A stretch of DNA of 55,534 nucleotides from Clostridia bacterium (lineage in GTDB: Bacteria; Bacillota; Clostridia; Christensenellales; Aristaeellaceae): positions 1-55,534 of the forward strand of contig JAFQOD010000049.1 of NCBI GenBank assembly GCA_017395685.1, read 5' to 3'. Shown here in pieces: positions 40,924 through 49,240 of this stretch. The notes under the pieces are model-generated. The model worked only from the letters and a program-made list of their open reading frames with translations. It did no database searches and had not been told where the DNA came from. Both the position numbers and the translations under genes were made by a program. Every line of letters starts with the position of its first letter. The first letter of the stretch is position 1.

Positions 40924-42732
40924 TTAACCTCCTACGCCTTTATCGATGGATGCGCCGGTGACCTTGTTGACCAGGAAATTGACCAGCAGCACCACAATGA
41001 TGATCATCAGATTGATGGCGTTGCCAAACTGGGCCCAGCCCTTTTCCGAATACTGCATGAGCATGGTGGTAAGCAGGGTGTTGCTGGTGGGCACCAGCAG
41101 TACGAACAGGGATAATTCACGCATGCAGGATACCATGGGCAGCAGATAACCGGAAAGGAAGCTGCTCTTCTGGATGGGGAAAAGGATGCGGATCATCCGC
41201 TTATACCAGGGTACGCCCACAATCACTGCCGCTTCCTCAATTTCACCGGATAGCTGCAGCATGGCATTCACACCGGAGCGGGAGGCAAAGGGCAGATATT
41301 TCACCGATCCGATCAGCGCCAGCACCGCAAAGCCCTGCAGCCCGGGCACCCGGGTGCTCATGGCCAGATAGATGGCACCAAAGGCCAGGGAAGGCATCAG
41401 ATAGGGGAAGAAGGAAAGATTGCTCACCAGGGTGGAAAGCTTGCTGCCCCGGCGCTTGACAATACCATAGCCCACCAGCACGCCGCTGGTGCCCGCAACC
41501 ACAGAGCAGGTGATGGCCAACAGCAGGCTGTAGCCCAGGGCCTTAAGCACCTTGGCGCTGAGCAGAATGCCCGTAGAATCCCCCTGATCCAGATAATTCA
41601 GGTTCCGCCCGATCCAGAAATCCAGCGTCATATTGGAAAGGCTGTAATCCCCGGCCTTGATGATCACCGATTCCAAGGCGAAAGTGATCAAGGGCACCAC
41701 GGCTACCAGGATCATCAGCACCGTCAGAATGATGGCGATGGGCCAATTGCCTCCCCGCAGATTGACCAGCGAAATCTGGGAAGATTTACCCGTTACGGTG
41801 GTATAGCTCTTTCTGCTGCCGGTAATCTTCTGATTGACGGCCAGAATGCTCACGCCGAAAATGATCATCACTGCCGCAATGATATAGCCCTGACCGGGGA
41901 AGTTATTGATCAGCGACATCATCTTGGTGGAAAGCACATAATAGCGCACAGGGCTGCCCAGGAAGATGGGCACAGAATAGGCGCTCATGGCGCTGGAGAA
42001 CACCAGCAGCAGCGTGGAAAGCAGCGCAGGCTTTACAATGGGCAGGGTAATGCGCATCATCATCCGCCAGCGCCTGGTTTTCAGGATGGTGGCCGCTTCT
42101 TCCAGATTGGCGTCCATATTCCGCAGGATGCCGCCGATGAGAATATAGGCAAAGGGCGCATAATGCAGCCCCAGCACCAGGGAAATGGGGAAATAGCCAT
42201 ACACAAACCATTCCGGCATATAGATGCCGAATACCGCGGCCATGATGCCGTTGGATGTGCCGGCGCCAACATTCACATTCTTAAAGAAAGTGGCCCAGAA
42301 GGTGGCCAGCGTCCAGGCCGGCATGATATAGGGAAATACAAATACGGAGGAAATGAATTTTTTACATTTCAGATTGGTGCGGGTGATCAGCCAGGCCACC
42401 CCGCCACCAAAGAGAATGGCAATCAAAGAAGCGGTTAGAGCCACGGCCAGAGTATTGAACAGGGGCTGATAGAATGTCAGCTGGCTGTAATTGAATCTGG
42501 AGGTGGCGAAGATGTTTTTCAGGCTGTAGAGGGTAAAGCTGCCGCGGGGAAGCTTGATGCTGGTCACTTCCTTGCCCGCATGAACGGTCACGGTTTCAAG
42601 AAGCAGCAGAATCAGCGGATAGAGCGTCAGCACAGACAGCACAGCGCAGAAGGCCACCAGGATGATATTGGCCGGTTTTCCAAAAAAAGCCCGCACCCGG
42701 GCGCGCTGCCTGGCAGAGAACGGGTTCAGCAT
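40924..42732 (-). CDS. ABC transporter permease, fused two-domain (FbpB type)
   Basis: A 602-aa membrane protein with about 12 hydrophobic segments, made of two BPD-type permease halves in one chain. Each half has an EAA loop contacting the ATPase: EEAATILKTRRWRMMMRITLP and EEAAVIVGVPWYKRMIRIL. Fused permeases of about 550-600 aa are typical of FbpB and related iron(III) or 2-aminoethylphosphonate importers, not of sugar importers. That narrows the substrate. A hairpin terminator at 42769-42798 lies between the binding-protein gene and this gene. Confidence 0.92.
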   Translation of the reverse strand: MLNPFSARQRARVRAFFGKPANIILVAFCAVLSVLTLYPLILLLLETVTVHAGKEVTSIKLPRGSFTLYSLKNIFATSRFNYSQLTFYQPLFNTLAVALTASLIAILFGGGVAWLITRTNLKCKKFISSVFVFPYIMPAWTLATFWATFFKNVNVGAGTSNGIMAAVFGIYMPEWFVYGYFPISLVLGLHYAPFAYILIGGILRNMDANLEEAATILKTRRWRMMMRITLPIVKPALLSTLLLVFSSAMSAYSVPIFLGSPVRYYVLSTKMMSLINNFPGQGYIIAAVMIIFGVSILAVNQKITGSRKSYTTVTGKSSQISLVNLRGGNWPIAIILTVLMILVAVVPLITFALESVIIKAGDYSLSNMTLDFWIGRNLNYLDQGDSTGILLSAKVLKALGYSLLLAITCSVVAGTSGVLVGYGIVKRRGSKLSTLVSNLSFFPYLMPSLAFGAIYLAMSTRVPGLQGFAVLALIGSVKYLPFASRSGVNAMLQLSGEIEEAAVIVGVPWYKRMIRILFPIQKSSFLSGYLLPMVSCMRELSLFVLLVPTSNTLLTTMLMQYSEKGWAQFGNAINLMIIIVVLLVNFLVNKVTGASIDKGVGG

Positions 42733-42763
42733 AGGTTCACCTCAGCTTCTGCAGAATGGAGAA

Positions 42764-42798
42764 GAAAAGGGGCTGTAAAGCCTTTGCTCTACAGCCCC
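42764..42798 (-). terminator. Intra-operon terminator or attenuator between binding protein and permease
   Basis: A perfect 9-bp stem GGGGCTGTA/TACAGCCCC (42769-42777/42790-42798) is followed on the minus strand by TTTTCTTC. It would lower permease and ATPase expression relative to the binding protein. Confidence 0.75.
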
Positions 42799-42853
42799 CA
42801 AGGCGTTGATTGATAGGATCAGGCGCTGCTTTGGGGCAGCAGCGATCCGAGAC

Positions 42854-44008
42854 TTACTGCAGGAACATATTCACAAAGAAGTATACATCCTCGTAATTTG
42901 CAAGAATGTAAGCGGGGTCTTCCATAACCAGAGAGGCCTTCCAATCAGCCAGGGGCAGGTCGCCTTCCAGGGGAGCGATTTCGGCATTACCGGAGTAAGC
43001 ACCGATGCTCTTGCCCCAGGGCTTGAAGCCATCAGCACCCATCAGATATTCGATGAACAGCATGGCGGTGTAGGGCCGGGAAGCATTGGAAGACAACATG
43101 GCATACATGGGATACATGAAGCCGGAGAAGGGCTCGATAGCCACGCCGGTTTCGGCGGCCTGATACTGGCCCACGGTCAGGTTTTCAGTCAGCACGGAAG
43201 AGGAGCGCAGCTTGCTCAGCACGAACAGGCCGATCTTGCCCTGGGCGGTTTCCTGGGAAACTTCTTCCGCCAGGGTGGTATCAGAATTGCCGAATACGCA
43301 GTTGCCCAGGAATTCAGCGATCCACTTGTAGCCAGCGTTGGGATATTCGCCCAGATCGATTTCCTTGCCGTAGAGGTTCTTATAAGCGGTGGCCAGCTTG
43401 CCGGACCATTCTTCGTTGGTGAGCATCACCAGGAAGTTCATATTGACCTGTTCGGCATCGGGGGACTTGAACACGATGTTGCCCTTGAACTGGGGCTCAG
43501 TCAGCTGCCATACGTTGGTGATGGCGGGCACGTTTTCGCCCTTGTTGTTCCAGATGAAGGTCTTGTTGATGAACTGCTGGATCAGGGGATTCTGATCAGC
43601 TTCAGCCACATTGGCCTTCACGGAGGCGGGGACGAAATTGACCAGATAGCCATTAGCAATGGCAATGCTCTGCAGGGAAGCGCCATCCTGGATCATAACC
43701 ATATCGGCGCCCTTGGATTTGCCTTCGATTTCGGTGGACAGCTTGGTATAGATTTCGGCGTCCTTCAGGTTGCTGCCTTCAAAGGCGATGCCGTAGAGAG
43801 CGCTGAAGTTTTCAGCGGCGGTAACAATGCGGCTGGTGTTGCCGTATACCACGAAGGTGCCTTCTTCGGCCAGGGCCTTTTCCACCAGTTCTTCATGGGT
43901 CATGGATTCGGCAGCCTTGGCCAGATCGGCCACAGATTCAGCCATAGCAGCGGGAACCAGGCACAGCACCATCAGCAGAGCCAGGGCCAGAGACAGGAAC
44001 CGTTTCAT
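42854..44008 (-). CDS. Extracellular solute-binding protein (iron(III)/AfuA-like)
   Basis: A 384-aa binding protein. It has a Sec signal peptide (MKRFLSLALALLMVLCLVP) with a likely AMA-ES cleavage near 23. A mature part begins EEGTFVVYGNTSRIVTAAENFSALYGI, the pattern of type II FbpA/AfuA-like proteins. A lipobox cysteine is not present at the cleavage site, so it is not a typical lipoprotein even though lgt is in the window. How it is held at the Gram-positive surface is unclear. It heads the transporter operon, with a full-consensus promoter at 44086-44114. The ligand cannot be fixed; iron(III) or a phosphonate is suggested by the fused permease. Confidence 0.88.
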   Translation of the reverse strand: MKRFLSLALALLMVLCLVPAAMAESVADLAKAAESMTHEELVEKALAEEGTFVVYGNTSRIVTAAENFSALYGIAFEGSNLKDAEIYTKLSTEIEGKSKGADMVMIQDGASLQSIAIANGYLVNFVPASVKANVAEADQNPLIQQFINKTFIWNNKGENVPAITNVWQLTEPQFKGNIVFKSPDAEQVNMNFLVMLTNEEWSGKLATAYKNLYGKEIDLGEYPNAGYKWIAEFLGNCVFGNSDTTLAEEVSQETAQGKIGLFVLSKLRSSSVLTENLTVGQYQAAETGVAIEPFSGFMYPMYAMLSSNASRPYTAMLFIEYLMGADGFKPWGKSIGAYSGNAEIAPLEGDLPLADWKASLVMEDPAYILANYEDVYFFVNMFLQ

Positions 44009-44085
44009 AGAGCATTCCTCCCATAGTTTGTTCTGTTGTGTAATTTCTTTGCAGGCAAACCGGCCCGCAAAGTATACCTGTTCAT

Positions 44086-44114
44086 ATTATACGAATGAGT
44101 TTCATCAATGTCAA
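44086..44114 (-). promoter_or_regulatory. ABC transporter promoter, full consensus TTGACA-N17-TATAAT
   Basis: On the minus strand TTGACA (44109-44114) and TATAAT (44086-44091) match the housekeeping consensus fully with 17-bp spacing. The start of transcription would be near 44079, about 70 nt before the ATG. The rest of the gap 44009-44196 has one weak hairpin (CCGGCA/TGCCGG near 44141-44172). Confidence 0.92.
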
Positions 44115-44196
44115 TATAATATCTGGAAATATCCTTCCATCCGGCAGCCGTCATGCCCCATGATTGCCGGAGGGAAAGGCGTCATTTTCATCGCCC

Positions 44197-44586
44197 TCAG
44201 TAAATGGTGCTGAGGATAATCCCTTCATAGATGCCAAAGATCACCGCGAAAATCACAGCGGCAATGATCACCCATTTGACGCCGTTTTTGTATTTTTCGT
44301 TCTCTTCTTTTTTGCGGTTCTGCTCTGCCCTGAAATCCCGGGCAAGGATCTGCTCTTTCTCCTGCAGAATGGCATCCCTGTAATGGGGATTGTAGGGGGA
44401 AATCATCATATTTCCCGGCTGGTTTACCATCATGGGGGCAGAATATTTCACCATCAGTTCTTCATTTTCTTCCACTGTGACGGTGGTTTCAGCAAAACCG
44501 ATATAGGTATCATACCCATAATATTTCCCCTCCCAAGTATAAAATCTGAAAAGATTATAGCATTTTTTCCTTATTTCGGCAAACAT
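44197..44586 (-). CDS. Membrane-anchored protein of unknown function, with a disturbed start
   Basis: The open frame reads 129 aa from an ATG at 44586, but its promoter lies inside the first 12 codons (44554-44582), so that ATG is probably not used. Downstream, AGGGG is followed by an ATG at 44519-44517 that is one base out of frame. One extra G in the GGG run (44515-44517) would give MGYDTYIGFAETTVTVEEN in the right frame. As it stands, that ATG reads a 21-codon frame ending in TGATG at the internal MVKYS start, so the shorter product may be made by coupling. The body (AETTVTVEENEELMVKYSAP) looks like a beta domain, followed by a charged helix and one C-terminal membrane helix (VIIAAVIFAVIFGIYEG). 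Confidence 0.6.
   Translation of the reverse strand: MFAEIRKKCYNLFRFYTWEGKYYGYDTYIGFAETTVTVEENEELMVKYSAPMMVNQPGNMMISPYNPHYRDAILQEKEQILARDFRAEQNRKKEENEKYKNGVKWVIIAAVIFAVIFGIYEGIILSTIY
44554..44582 (-). promoter_or_regulatory. Promoter inside the apparent 5' end of the 44197-44586 frame
   Basis: On the minus strand TTGCCG (44577-44582) and TGCTATAAT (hexamer 44554-44559) are spaced by 17 bp. Its position argues that translation starts further downstream. Confidence 0.65.
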
Positions 44587-44624
44587 ACATCCTTTTTCCG
44601 GCTGAAAGCAGTATTCCTTTTCCG

Positions 44625-44654
44625 AAAAAACGGCCTGCCAGATATGGCAGACCG
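44625..44654 (-). terminator. Terminator of the leucine-rich-repeat gene
   Basis: CGGCCTGCCA/TGGCAGACCG (44631-44640/44645-44654, one mismatch), followed on the minus strand by TTTTTT. Confidence 0.85.
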
Positions 44655-44673
44655 CAGGATATGATCAATCCCA

Positions 44674-45420
44674 TCAGGATTCCTTGTCCCCATAGCGGCA
44701 GACGTAGCCCTCCTTCCGGCACCATTCTTCAGCGAAAGAGCCGCGCTCAACCGAAATTTCATCCAGGGAGGAGCATCCCCGGAATGCACGGAATTCGATA
44801 GCGGTGACGCTTGCGGGAATGTACACAGAGGATAGTTTTTCGCAATTGTTGAATGTATTGACATCAATGGTGCTGACGCCGCCGGGAATGACGATGGCGG
44901 GCAGGGCCTCGCAATTGCTGAAAGCGGCGCTGCCGATGACCGTGACGCTTTCAGGAAGGGTTACGGCTGTCAGCGCAGAGCAGAAGGAAAAGGCGCAATC
45001 CCCGATGGAGGTGACGCCGTCGGGGATCTCAATGCCCTGCAGCGCAGTGCAGTAAGAAAATGCGCTTTCCCCAATAGAAAGGAGGCTTTCGGGAAGAACC
45101 ACCTTTTCAAGCCGGGAGCAGAAAGGGAACGCATTATTCCCGATGGAAGTGACGCCCTCTGGAATCATCACTTCAGCGAGGGAGGAATTGTAGAAGAAGG
45201 CCTGATAACCGATGGAGGTGACAGGGTATCCGTCAAGCTCCTGCGGGATTTCCAGGCTTTCTGCACGGCCGCGATAGCGGGTGATCTCCGCCATGCCATC
45301 CTCCAGCAGGATATAATCATAATCGCCGCCGGTGTGGGGAATATTTCCTGCCTCCGCCAGCGCACAGACCGGCAGGCTTGCCAGCAGCAGAATCAACAGC
45401 AGAATCATTGTATTTTTCAT
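44674..45420 (-). CDS. Secreted BspA-type leucine-rich-repeat protein
   Basis: A 248-aa secreted protein. A signal peptide (MKNTMILLLILLLASLPVCALA) is followed by an acidic N-domain and about seven LRR_5/BspA repeats of 23 residues, each near VTSIGxxAFxxCSxLxxVxLPES. It ends in the form FAEEWCRKEGYVCRY seen at the end of many clostridial BspA-like proteins. Such proteins bind host or environmental surfaces. No cell-wall anchor or lipobox is visible. The ATG at 45420 is chosen because AAAAGGAGG precedes it and the promoter at 45446-45474 excludes the longer frame. It is a single-gene unit. Confidence 0.88.
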   Translation of the reverse strand: MKNTMILLLILLLASLPVCALAEAGNIPHTGGDYDYILLEDGMAEITRYRGRAESLEIPQELDGYPVTSIGYQAFFYNSSLAEVMIPEGVTSIGNNAFPFCSRLEKVVLPESLLSIGESAFSYCTALQGIEIPDGVTSIGDCAFSFCSALTAVTLPESVTVIGSAAFSNCEALPAIVIPGGVSTIDVNTFNNCEKLSSVYIPASVTAIEFRAFRGCSSLDEISVERGSFAEEWCRKEGYVCRYGDKES

Positions 45421-45445
45421 AGGATAAACCTCCTTTTCTGTAATG

Positions 45446-45474
45446 ATTGTATCATCAAAAAAATGGAAATTCAA
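45446..45474 (-). promoter_or_regulatory. Promoter of the leucine-rich-repeat gene
   Basis: On the minus strand TTGAAT (45469-45474) and TACAAT (45446-45451) are spaced by 17 bp. Transcription would begin about 20 nt before the ATG at 45420. Confidence 0.75.
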
Positions 45475-45544
45475 GAAGGTTTAGCAGATTGGATCCCCCG
45501 TGCACAGTGCCCGCAGGATCAAGTGCCCCGCATTCCATCCATAT

Positions 45545-45588
45545 AAAACCCCCTCTTCCCTTTGGCAAAACCATCGGAAAGAGGGGGG
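45545..45588 (-). terminator. gapA terminator
   Basis: A long stem of CCCCCTCTTCCC (45549-45560) with GGAAAGAGGGGGG (45576-45588), with small mismatches. On the minus strand it is followed by TTTTAT. Confidence 0.85.
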
Positions 45589-45625
45589 AATGCGATTTAC
45601 ATTTTATACTTGCGGAATGGTTTGA

Positions 45626-46654
45626 TTAGGCCAGTTCAGCGAAGTACTTGATGGTGCGAACCATCTGAGAGGTGTAGCTGTTTTCGTTGTCGTACCAGGA
45701 CACAACCTGTACCTGATAGGTATCATCGTCGATCTTGGCAACCATGGTCTGGGTGGCATCGAACAGGGAGCCATACTTCATGCCGATCACGTCGGAAGAA
45801 ACGATGGGTTCCACGTTGTAGCCGAAGGAAGCGGAGGCCTGGGCCTTCATGGCTTCGTTCACGGATTCAACGGTCACATCCTGACCCTTCACAACGGCAA
45901 CCAGGATGGTGGTGGAGCCGGTGCATACGGGCACGCGCTGGGCGGAACCGATGAGCTTCTTGTTCAGTTCGGGGATAACCAGACCGATGGCCTTGGCGGC
46001 GCCGGTGGAGTTGGGAACGATGTTCTGGGCGCCAGCGCGGGCACGACGGAGATCGCCCTTGCGATGGGGGCCGTCCAGGATCATCTGGTCGCCGGTGTAG
46101 GCATGAACGGTGGTCATGATGCCGCTCTGGATGGCATACTTATCGTTCAGGGCCTTAGCCATGGGGGCCAGGCAGTTGGTGGTGCAGGAAGCGGCAGAGA
46201 TGATCTGATCTTCTTTGGTCAGGGTGTTTTCGTTAACAGAGAACACGATGGTCTTCAGATCGTTGCCGGCGGGGGCAGAAATAACAACCTTCTTGGCGCC
46301 AGCGGTGATATGGGCCATGGACTTTTCCTTGGAGCAGTAGAAGCCGGTGCATTCCAGAACCACGTCTACATCCAGTTCGCCCCAGGGGCAATCGGCGGCA
46401 TTCTTTTCGGCATAGATCTTGATTTCCTTGCCGTCAACGATGATGGAATTTTCAGTGGCTTCGACGGTGTGCTTGCCTTCGCCGATCGCGCCGCAGTAAG
46501 AGCCCTGGGCGGTATCATACTTGAGCAGATGGGCCAGCATAGCGGGGCTGGTCAGGTCATTGATGGCCACGATTTCGTAACCTTCGGCACCGAACATCTG
46601 ACGGAAAGCAAGACGGCCAATACGACCGAAACCATTGATAGCAACCTTCACCAT
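45626..46654 (-). CDS. gapA: Glyceraldehyde-3-phosphate dehydrogenase
   Basis: A 342-aa glycolytic enzyme. NGFGRIGR (8-15) is the NAD fold. D33 in INDLT indicates NAD rather than NADP preference. The catalytic cysteine is C157 in [12 protein letters not shown], and the catalytic histidine lies in VHAYTGDQ. The C-terminus [20 protein letters not shown] is standard. The ATG at 46654 is chosen over an in-frame start 19 codons upstream because AAAGGAGGAG precedes it. The other triose-phase genes (pgk, tpiA) are not adjacent. It is a single gene with a strong promoter and terminator, consistent with high expression. Confidence 0.97.
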   Translation of the reverse strand: MVKVAINGFGRIGRLAFRQMFGAEGYEIVAINDLTSPAMLAHLLKYDTAQGSYCGAIGEGKHTVEATENSIIVDGKEIKIYAEKNAADCPWGELDVDVVLECTGFYCSKEKSMAHITAGAKKVVISAPAGNDLKTIVFSVNENTLTKEDQIISAASCTTNCLAPMAKALNDKYAIQSGIMTTVHAYTGDQMILDGPHRKGDLRRARAGAQNIVPNSTGAAKAIGLVIPELNKKLIGSAQRVPVCTGSTTILVAVVKGQDVTVESVNEAMKAQASASFGYNVEPIVSSDVIGMKYGSLFDATQTMVAKIDDDTYQVQVVSWYDNENSYTSQMVRTIKYFAELA

Positions 46655-46716
46655 AGGAATCTCCTCCTTTAACATTAAACAGGTGTCATGCGGTGAACCA
46701 TTCTTCACCAACTATT

Positions 46717-46745
46717 ATTATACCGAATAATCTGTATTTTGGCAA
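46717..46745 (-). promoter_or_regulatory. gapA promoter (TTGCCA-N17-TATAAT)
   Basis: On the minus strand TTGCCA (46740-46745) and TATAAT (46717-46722) are spaced by 17 bp, about 60 bp before the gapA ATG. Confidence 0.82.
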
Positions 46746-46816
46746 GGCCTGGAATGGGACGATTTCCGCCCGCTGTAACACTTTTCGCCCGGATCGGATG
46801 CGCCGGAGAATTCTGT

Positions 46817-46845
46817 TTGACATGGTTCCGTCTTTCCGTTACAAT
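46817..46845 (+). promoter_or_regulatory. Promoter of the zinc-ribbon membrane protein (TTGACA-N17-TACAAT)
   Basis: TTGACA (46817-46822) and TACAAT (46840-46845) have 17-bp spacing. It is divergent from the gapA promoter. Confidence 0.85.
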
Positions 46846-46888
46846 AGGAAAAAATATCCCCTCAATATTCCATAAAGGAGCATCCGCC

Positions 46889-47425
46889 ATGTCCAATCCT
46901 CCTTATGATCCCTCTGCCCGCTATTGCCCCGGCTGCGGCGCCCCCGCCGGGGAGGAGGCCCGCTTCTGCAGATCCTGCGGAAGGGAGCTGCCTCCCATGT
47001 CCCCGCCCCAGTATCCCATGCAGTATCAGGCGCCCTGCCCGCCCCCGTATCAGCCCCGGTATCAGCCGGAATATGCCCCCATTCCCGAATATAATGTGCC
47101 TCAAGAGCCGCCTGCCGGCACCGGCCCTGCCCTGGCCGGGCTGTTCATCGGCCTTATTTCCTTCCTGCCCCTGCTTCTTGCGGCCATGTTCCTGCCCTCC
47201 ACCGGCATCAATCTGCTGCTGGCCTGCCTGCTGTGCCTGGCCATGAGCATCATCGGTACGGTGCTCAGCCACAAGGGCAAGCGGGGCTTTGCCCGGGTGG
47301 TGTGCGTCTTTGGCATGATCATCAGCATCACCATGATCGTCATCTGGTCCATTCTGCTGCTCGTTGCCGGCATCGGCCTGGCCCTTGGCACCACGCTGAT
47401 CGGCCTGCAGGATTTTTTCGGATAA
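46889..47425 (+). CDS. Zinc-ribbon protein with DUF4190-like membrane domain
   Basis: A 178-aa protein. An N-terminal zinc ribbon (YCPGCGAPAGEEARFCRSCG: CxxC...CxxC at about 13-31) is followed by a Pro/Tyr/Gln linker (about 36-75) and two or three hydrophobic segments (about 80-175) ending LGTTLIGLQDFFG. This zinc-ribbon/DUF4190 arrangement is common in Bacillota and its function is unknown. The start at 46889 follows AAAGGAG. A longer in-frame reading from 46739 crosses the promoter and is rejected. Confidence 0.82.
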   Translation: MSNPPYDPSARYCPGCGAPAGEEARFCRSCGRELPPMSPPQYPMQYQAPCPPPYQPRYQPEYAPIPEYNVPQEPPAGTGPALAGLFIGLISFLPLLLAAMFLPSTGINLLLACLLCLAMSIIGTVLSHKGKRGFARVVCVFGMIISITMIVIWSILLLVAGIGLALGTTLIGLQDFFG

Positions 47426-47447
47426 TCTGTTTCTCTTCCCGCCATCA

Positions 47448-47477
47448 GGATGCCGTTTTGCCCGGCATCCTTTTTTT
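47448..47477 (+). terminator. Terminator of the zinc-ribbon gene
   Basis: A perfect 8-bp stem GGATGCCG/CGGCATCC (47448-47455/47463-47470) followed by T7. Confidence 0.92.
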
Positions 47478-47510
47478 GATGAGAATTTCATTAGAAATTC
47501 ACAATATCGC

Positions 47511-47541
47511 TTGACATATAATACTATGTGTTATATAGTAT
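47511..47541 (+). promoter_or_regulatory. padR operon promoter with overlapping palindromic operator
   Basis: TTGACA (47511-47516) and TATAGT (47534-47539) are spaced by 17 bp. The inverted repeat ATACTAT-N7-ATAGTAT (47521-47527/47535-47541) covers the spacer and the -10, a position suited to autorepression by the PadR protein encoded next. Confidence 0.8.
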
Positions 47542-47559
47542 TTTCAGGAGGTGATCCCC

Positions 47560-47898
47560 ATGGATGCACAGCTGAAGCGGGGCCTGATCGAAATCTGCAT
47601 TTTATCCCTTCTTTCCCGGGGGGATTCCTACGGCTATCAATTGATCAAGGATATCGAGCCCGTCCTGAGCATATCCGAATCCACCCTGTATCCGGTGCTG
47701 CGGCGGCTGGAGGGGGCCGATTGCCTCACCGTATATTCGGTGGAGCATAACAGCCGGCTGCGGAAATACTACGCCATTACCCCTCAGGGCCGCCAAAAAA
47801 TCGCCGATTTTCAGCAGGAATGGGCCGAAATGAACAAAGTATACCAATTCATCATGGATGGGGCCGCCGGCCCCTGCAAGGAGGGAGATAACCCATGA
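47560..47898 (+). CDS. PadR-family transcriptional regulator
   Basis: A 112-aa winged-helix repressor. LKRGLIEICILSLLSRGDSYGYQLIKDI and SESTLYPVLRRLEGADCL are the conserved DNA-binding segments. RLRKYYAITPQGRQKI is the wing, and a short dimerisation helix ends the protein. It belongs to the small PadR-s2 type. The ATG at 47560 follows GGAGGT (47547-47552). It overlaps the next gene by 4 bp (ATGA), the usual pairing of PadR with a DUF1700/DUF4097 membrane-stress gene. The inducer is unknown. Confidence 0.92.
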   Translation: MDAQLKRGLIEICILSLLSRGDSYGYQLIKDIEPVLSISESTLYPVLRRLEGADCLTVYSVEHNSRLRKYYAITPQGRQKIADFQQEWAEMNKVYQFIMDGAAGPCKEGDNP

Positions 47899-49106
47899 CC
47901 CGGGATCAATATCTGGAACAGCTTGCCGCCGCCCTGGATTTTATGGAGGAAGAGGCCCGGGCTGCCGCCCTTTCCTTCTATGCCGAAATGCTGGATGACC
48001 GGATGGAGGACGGCATGGAAGAGGAAGCCGCCGTGGCCGCCATGGATGATATCCAGGCCATTGCCCAGCGGCTGAAGCATGAGCAGCCCAAAGCAAAAGA
48101 GGATATCTTCACCATCGTCGCCGAGCAGACCCGTGAAGTGGCCCAGGAGGCCCTGAAGGCCGCCGAAGGGGTGGTCAACAGCGTCAATACCTTCGCCAAT
48201 GCCGCCGTAGGCCGGGCAGAGGGCGCCTACAATGCCATCCGAGATGAAATCCAAAAGGGCGAAGAAGGGGAATATGATCAGCATCAGTTCACCTGCCCTG
48301 CAGCGGGCATCCGCAGCATCTCCCTCACCGCCCAGGATCTGCCCATCCGCATCTTCCCCAGCCCCGATGATCAGATCCATCTCACCTATTACAGCTGTGA
48401 AAACGACGTCTATACTGCGTTCGTGGAAAACGGGGCGCTCACCCTGTCCCATCTGGGCGGCAGCCGGAAAAAGGGCTTCCATTTTTCCCTGTTCAATTGG
48501 GGGCAGATGAAAATCCTGTGGCATCAATCCTCCCCCACCATTGAACTGGCCCTGCCCCCCGACAGCCTGTGCGATCTTGCCGCCGCCACATCCAACGGCT
48601 CCATCCGGGCAGAGGGGATGAACGCCCTGTGCGATACCATTCTGAGAACCAGCAACAGCCGCATCTCCCTGGAGCGCACCCAATGCAAATCCCTGGATAT
48701 GCAGACCAGCAATGCCCGGCTGATCCTGGATCATGTGCAGTGCAAATCCTTTATCCTGGGCAGAACCAGCAACGGCCGCATTGAGGGCAGCTGCATCCAT
48801 GCCGCCGGGGAAATAACGCTGGTCACCTCCAACGGCCGCATCCAGATGGAGCATTGCGCCGCCCGCGCCCCCCTTTCCCTGATCACCTCCAACGGCGCTA
48901 TCGAGGTCCATGGCGTTACCGGCCCGAATGTGACGCTGCGCACCTCCAACGGCGCCATCCGGGGCACGCTCCCCGGCCCCATCACCGATTGGCAAATCGA
49001 CAGCGCCACCTCCAACGGCCGCAATTCCCTGCCCGGCTACCAGCCGGGGAATAAACCCCTGTCCGTCCGCACCGCCAACGGAAACATTGATATTTCATTC
49101 GAATAA
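47895..49106 (+). CDS. DUF1700-like/DUF4097 beta-helix protein partnered with PadR
   Basis: A 403-aa protein. The N-terminal 60 residues (MTRDQYLEQLAAAL, then EEEAAVAAMDD) resemble the DUF1700 helical domain. The C-terminal half is a DUF4097 beta-helix with about eight repeats of a TSNGxI ladder (such as ATSNGSIRAEG, RTSNGRIEGS, TSNGAIEVHG). No membrane segment is seen between the parts, unlike many relatives, so it may be cytoplasmic or peripheral. It is translationally coupled to the PadR repressor. The pair is common in Bacillota and is linked to cell-envelope stress, although the role is not proven. Confidence 0.85.
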   Translation: MTRDQYLEQLAAALDFMEEEARAAALSFYAEMLDDRMEDGMEEEAAVAAMDDIQAIAQRLKHEQPKAKEDIFTIVAEQTREVAQEALKAAEGVVNSVNTFANAAVGRAEGAYNAIRDEIQKGEEGEYDQHQFTCPAAGIRSISLTAQDLPIRIFPSPDDQIHLTYYSCENDVYTAFVENGALTLSHLGGSRKKGFHFSLFNWGQMKILWHQSSPTIELALPPDSLCDLAAATSNGSIRAEGMNALCDTILRTSNSRISLERTQCKSLDMQTSNARLILDHVQCKSFILGRTSNGRIEGSCIHAAGEITLVTSNGRIQMEHCAARAPLSLITSNGAIEVHGVTGPNVTLRTSNGAIRGTLPGPITDWQIDSATSNGRNSLPGYQPGNKPLSVRTANGNIDISFE

Positions 49107-49126
49107 TAAACCCACTTAAGCGAAAG

Positions 49127-49156
49127 GGCCGTCCCATGATGGGGACGGCCTTTTTT
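49127..49156 (+). terminator. Terminator of the padR operon
   Basis: A perfect 9-bp stem GGCCGTCCC/GGGACGGCC (49127-49135/49142-49150) followed by T6. Confidence 0.93.
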
Positions 49157-49240
49157 CAACGCACTCTCCAAAAACAAAAATCCTCCCCAAGGGAAGGTGT
49201 TGATGGACGAACGATCCAAAGCAGTTTTCTTTGGGAGAGC

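Noticed and set aside
48590-49080. Apparent short tandem repeats, considered as a CRISPR or minisatellite
   Set aside because: The TSNG-encoding repeats are codons of a beta-helix protein; spacing varies and there are no unique spacers of constant length.
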